Shown one piece after another: positions 61,151 through 64,000 of a DNA stretch of 64,000 bases. This stretch comes from Limivivens sp034101475. GTDB lineage: Bacteria > Bacillota > Clostridia > Lachnospirales > Lachnospiraceae. The position numbers and the translations under genes were made by a program. The notes beneath the pieces are model-generated. The model saw only the letters and a program-made list of their open reading frames with translations. It searched no databases and was not told where the DNA came from. Within the stretch, counting starts at the first letter, position 1. Every line of letters begins with the position of its first letter. Location of the stretch: contig JAXEJQ010000045.1 in the NCBI GenBank assembly GCA_034101475.1, positions 1 to 64,000 on the forward strand. The letters run 5' to 3'.

Positions 61151-62002
61151 CTAATCCTCCAGTCCTAAGAATTTCACAGCATTTCCGCCCAGAATCTTTT
61201 CTCTGACATCCGGACGCCACGGAATAGACTCCAGTCCTCTCTTGATTCTTGCTGAACGGAATCTGGGATTTCCGGAACCGAACATTACTTTGTCATGAAT
61301 ATTATGCTCAATCCAGTACTCACCCAGCTGTTTTTTCAGGGTATCCTGCATGAACTGCTCCGGGGAATCCATGTACAGCATGGATGTATCCGCATAAAGA
61401 TTCGGATATTTTAATACCAGTGCAGCCGTTTCCATGGTAAAGGGCCATCCGAAATGTCCCAGACACATCTTCAGCTCCGGATACTTCACTGCCACTTCTT
61501 CAAAATTCATTGGTCTGGAATATTTCATCAGGGTATTCGGTTCCCAGGACATACCCGCATTAAACATAATCGGCTTCCTGTATTCGATACACTTCTGGTA
61601 AATGGGATCCATCATGGGATCTGACGGGTAAAACTGCTGCTTCCCGGGATCCAGCATCAGCCCCATCAGCTTCAGTTCCCCGAAGGCATGCTCCAGAACA
61701 TCCAGCGCATCCTCCCGGTAAGGATCCACGCTGGCAAAACCGTAAAACAAATCCGGTGCCAGGTCCATCATTTTACGGATCTGCTCATTGGTTACAACCC
61801 AGCCGCCGTATTTTGTTGTCAGATCCAATGGATGAAGAACCAGCTTATCGATTCCGGCAAACTTCATCTGCTTTCTGGTAAGCTCCATCGGAAACGGCGA
61901 CATCAGATCCCAGCCCATCATTTTTTTTCTGAATTCTATTTCATCCTGGCTCTCAATAATTTCCTGGTAAAATCCCGGACGAACGTACATATCAATAACC
62001 AT
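61151..62002 (-). CDS. Amidohydrolase-2-fold protein lacking metal ligands
   Basis: A 283-aa TIM-barrel protein of the amidohydrolase 2 (PF04909) type. Overall blocks fit (LYGFASVDPYREDALDVLEHA, CLGHFGWPFTMETAALVLKYPNLYAD, ILGGNAVKFLGL). But the N-terminal HxH site reads DMYVRPG, the next His site reads MFNAG, and the C-terminal catalytic Asp in GSDxP reads GSGNP. Only the His of GHFGWP remains. It is either a non-hydrolytic member or uses different chemistry. It lies downstream of two sugar permease genes and just before yjbQ. Confidence 0.8.
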   Translation of the reverse strand: MVIDMYVRPGFYQEIIESQDEIEFRKKMMGWDLMSPFPMELTRKQMKFAGIDKLVLHPLDLTTKYGGWVVTNEQIRKMMDLAPDLFYGFASVDPYREDALDVLEHAFGELKLMGLMLDPGKQQFYPSDPMMDPIYQKCIEYRKPIMFNAGMSWEPNTLMKYSRPMNFEEVAVKYPELKMCLGHFGWPFTMETAALVLKYPNLYADTSMLYMDSPEQFMQDTLKKQLGEYWIEHNIHDKVMFGSGNPRFRSARIKRGLESIPWRPDVREKILGGNAVKFLGLED

Positions 62003-62079
62003 TTTTCTATCCTTCCTTTCTCTTTTTGTAGCTGTTCAGCGTACAGTTACCTCTTTTTGCTTTAAGCCCTTATATGGAT

Positions 62080-62946
62080 TCAGCCCTTTACTGCGCCGGC
62101 TGAAAGGCCTTCAATGATATATTTCTGCATAACAATAAAGATAATCAGCACCGGGATCACGACCATGCATCCAAAGGCCATTGCCTGGCTCCAGGCAACC
62201 CCGTACCGCCCTACCGCATTATAAATACCGGTTGTAATCGGCCATTTTGTAGAGTCATTGACATAAGTCAGACTGTACAGCATGTCAGAGTATCCAAACA
62301 GGAACGAGAAAACGAAGGATACCGCCACACCGCCTGAACACATGGGAAGCATTACTTTCACAAAGGACTGCAGGGAATTGCACCCGTCAATCCGTGCTGC
62401 TTCATCAATTTCTTTTGGGACACTCAGGAAATAGGTCCGCATCATCAGAACGCAGAAGGGGATCCCCAGTGTACAGTTCGCCACAATCGGCGCCAGATAG
62501 GTGTTATAAATACCAATCTTTTTAAAAATAATAAAGTTCGGAATCAGGCTGGAGGTCTGCGGCAGCATCTGAGAAATCAGAAACAGGAAAACAATCAGCT
62601 TCTTTCCCCTGATCCGGAATCTTGCCAGGCCGTAAGCCGCCAGAATGGCCAGCACGGCCGAAATCACCATACAACTCCCCGCAATCAGAAAGCTGTTGAG
62701 CATGGATCTCGGAATGTCAAATACGCCTGAGGTCAGCTGTGCCACATAAGCATCCAGATTTGCGTGAAGGGGAATCAGATCCGGCGGACTTTTAAAAACA
62801 TCTTTCTCCACTTTCAGAGAGGTAACTGCCATCCAGTAGATCGGAAACACCATGACAAGAAAACAAAATACCGACAGAACCGTTGACACGACCCCTGTAA
62901 TCTGTTTTCTTCTTTTTAAACTTCTCAAACTTCTCTGTCTTTTCAT
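62080..62946 (-). CDS. Carbohydrate ABC permease, MalG type
   Basis: A 288-aa permease. EAA loop EAARIDGCNSLQSFVKVMLPM; C-terminus IIEGLSAGAVKG. It follows the MalF-type gene by 3 bases, with GAGGAG ahead of the ATG. Its place upstream of the amidohydrolase-like gene suggests that the imported compound is handled by that protein and YjbQ. Confidence 0.93.
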   Translation of the reverse strand: MKRQRSLRSLKRRKQITGVVSTVLSVFCFLVMVFPIYWMAVTSLKVEKDVFKSPPDLIPLHANLDAYVAQLTSGVFDIPRSMLNSFLIAGSCMVISAVLAILAAYGLARFRIRGKKLIVFLFLISQMLPQTSSLIPNFIIFKKIGIYNTYLAPIVANCTLGIPFCVLMMRTYFLSVPKEIDEAARIDGCNSLQSFVKVMLPMCSGGVAVSFVFSFLFGYSDMLYSLTYVNDSTKWPITTGIYNAVGRYGVAWSQAMAFGCMVVIPVLIIFIVMQKYIIEGLSAGAVKG

Positions 62947-62949
62947 AGG

Positions 62950-63840
62950 CTACATCTCCTCATCTTTTCCGATCATCCTGATGTAGAACAGTCCGACGAG
63001 AAACAGAACAATAAACAGAACATTGGTAATTGCCGCTCCCTCTGAGAACTTAAATTCCACAAAGGACTTTTTGTAAGAATAAATGGTCATCAGAGTTGTA
63101 CCGCCTACCGGACCTCCCGATGTCATAACATAGGTCTGTTCGAAACAGCGGAATGTATAGACGACCCCGAGAACCAGAACGGCTTTGATCGAGCTCATCA
63201 GGGACGGAACGGTGATATAGATAAATTTCTGAAGGAAATTTGCACCGTCAATTTCTGCACTTTCATAAAAATCTTCCGGGATATTCGCAAGTCCTGTGGA
63301 CAGCAAAATCATATTAAAGGGAATTCCGCTCCAGATATTCGCAGTGATAACGGAAACCAACGCTGTATCCGGCCGGATCAGCCAGCTGATCCTCTCCTGG
63401 ATTACCCCCAGGAATAACAACAGTTCATTAATAATGCCGCCATCTGTGGCAAAGAAAAATTTAAACAAAATAGCACTTGCAGTTGCCGGAATAATATACG
63501 GAACCAGCATCACTGCTTTCATAAATTTAAATATGCGAGTCGTTCTTTTAAATAAAAGCGCCAGAAGAAAACCAATCGTAAACTGAAAGAAAATACAGGC
63601 TGCTGTAAATATCAGCGTTACCCGAAGCGCGTTCCATAAATCCGCAGAAGCGAAAATTTTCTTATAATTTCGGAACCATACCCATTCTTTTTCTGCCTGC
63701 ATCAGTGTCGTTACTTCAACCTTCTGCATGCTGAGAATAAAGCTGTACACAATCGGGTAGAAAATCAATGCTGCCATAAACAGCAGTGCCGGAAGAATAT
63801 ACAGGTAGCCTACTCTGTCGCCTCTTAATAATTTCTTCAC
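62950..63840 (-). CDS. Carbohydrate ABC permease, MalF type
   Basis: A 296-aa permease with six helices. EAA loop ESAEIDGANFLQKFIYITVPS. The start is a GTG (63840) after GGGGTGATCC. It is separated from the binding-protein gene by a strong hairpin. Confidence 0.92.
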   Translation of the reverse strand: MKKLLRGDRVGYLYILPALLFMAALIFYPIVYSFILSMQKVEVTTLMQAEKEWVWFRNYKKIFASADLWNALRVTLIFTAACIFFQFTIGFLLALLFKRTTRIFKFMKAVMLVPYIIPATASAILFKFFFATDGGIINELLLFLGVIQERISWLIRPDTALVSVITANIWSGIPFNMILLSTGLANIPEDFYESAEIDGANFLQKFIYITVPSLMSSIKAVLVLGVVYTFRCFEQTYVMTSGGPVGGTTLMTIYSYKKSFVEFKFSEGAAITNVLFIVLFLVGLFYIRMIGKDEEM

Positions 63841-63886
63841 TGGATCACCCCACTTTTCCGGATTTTCTTTTGAAAAAGAGCGCAGA

Positions 63887-63918
63887 AAAGGCAGGGGAAG
63901 GGGTTTCCCCTGCCTTTA
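63887..63918 (-). terminator. Intra-operon hairpin between binding protein and permease
   Basis: AAAGGCAGGGGAA and TTCCCCTGCCTTT form a 13-bp perfect stem followed by a short T tract. Third example in the window of a hairpin at this position in an ABC operon. Confidence 0.85.
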
Positions 63919-63963
63919 TCAGACTGCTGTTCCAAAAGATGCCGCCTTCTTAATATCCGGTCA

Positions 63964-64000
63964 TTATTCAGCCAGAGCCTCATCAATGATTGCCTGACCG
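63964..64000 (-). CDS. Extracellular binding protein, C-terminal fragment
   Basis: Only the last codons are in the window, reading GQAIIDEALAE then TAA at 63964-63966. The position upstream of a MalF/MalG pair and the acidic helical end fit a family-1 sugar-binding protein. The rest lies outside the window. Confidence 0.6.
   Translation of the reverse strand, partial: GQAIIDEALAE

Overview
This window reads as chromosome from an anaerobic, gut-type Clostridia, most likely Lachnospiraceae. The pointers are moderate GC, strong AGGAGG ribosome sites, the rpsF-ssb-rpsR and metG-tatD-rsmA gene orders, tandem YitT proteins, many GntR regulators and carbohydrate ABC systems, and a T-box and a cobalamin riboswitch. 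I cannot name the species from sequence alone. No rRNA, tRNA or CRISPR array was seen.

Layout. 1-9.6 kb, minus strand: rpsF-ssb-rpsR, a DUF951 protein, a sirtuin, a VanR/VanS-like two-component pair overlapping a class B sortase, asnS, and an ECF sigma factor translationally coupled to a membrane-anchored beta-propeller protein. 9.8-15.6 kb: a YesL-like membrane protein, a monoacylglycerol-lipase-like hydrolase, a ROK regulator, and a secreted CAP plus leucine-rich-repeat protein.

15.7-25.8 kb, minus strand: the most striking region. Nine tightly packed genes follow a consensus promoter, a class I cobalamin riboswitch and an intrinsic terminator. They encode a family-5 solute-binding protein, two permeases and two ATPases of the Dpp/Opp/Nik type, two nitrogenase component-1-like subunits, a NifH-like reductase and a NifB-like radical SAM protein. 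The two component-1 subunits have very different cluster-ligand sets (three canonical Cys against one), and NifEN, NifUS and NifV are absent from the window. I read this as an uncharacterised nitrogenase-like reductase, with its own importer, switched off by cobalamin.

25.8-34.2 kb, minus strand: a FadR-type regulator and a glycan/acid-sugar operon (GH42, Asp/Glu racemase-like, GH127, DUF1537 kinase, BKACE). 34.5-47.6 kb: an Amadori-product (fructosamine) region. It holds SIS-fold deglycases, a FrlD-like kinase, a FrlC-like epimerase, two HutC/UTRA GntR regulators, a sugar ABC importer, an MFS transporter and a PHP phosphoesterase. A fourth deglycase lies at 55.2 kb.

47.7-54.9 kb: a Uma2 remnant, then rsmA-tatD-metG with a T-box leader, interrupted upstream by an intact IS1634-family element with a 70-bp target duplication. 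55-60.2 kb: the fourth deglycase, a MutS-family ATPase and two YitT proteins. 60.2-64 kb: a truncated group II intron placed just after a terminator, then YjbQ, an amidohydrolase-fold protein lacking its metal ligands, and a sugar ABC importer whose binding protein runs off the window.

A family of roughly 190-bp, hairpin-rich, MITE-like repeats is scattered between operons (near 0.03, 12.0, 26.6, 34.3, 40.0 and 55.0 kb). Most start sites were moved from the longest open frame to the start codon with a ribosome binding site; each change is stated in the entry.
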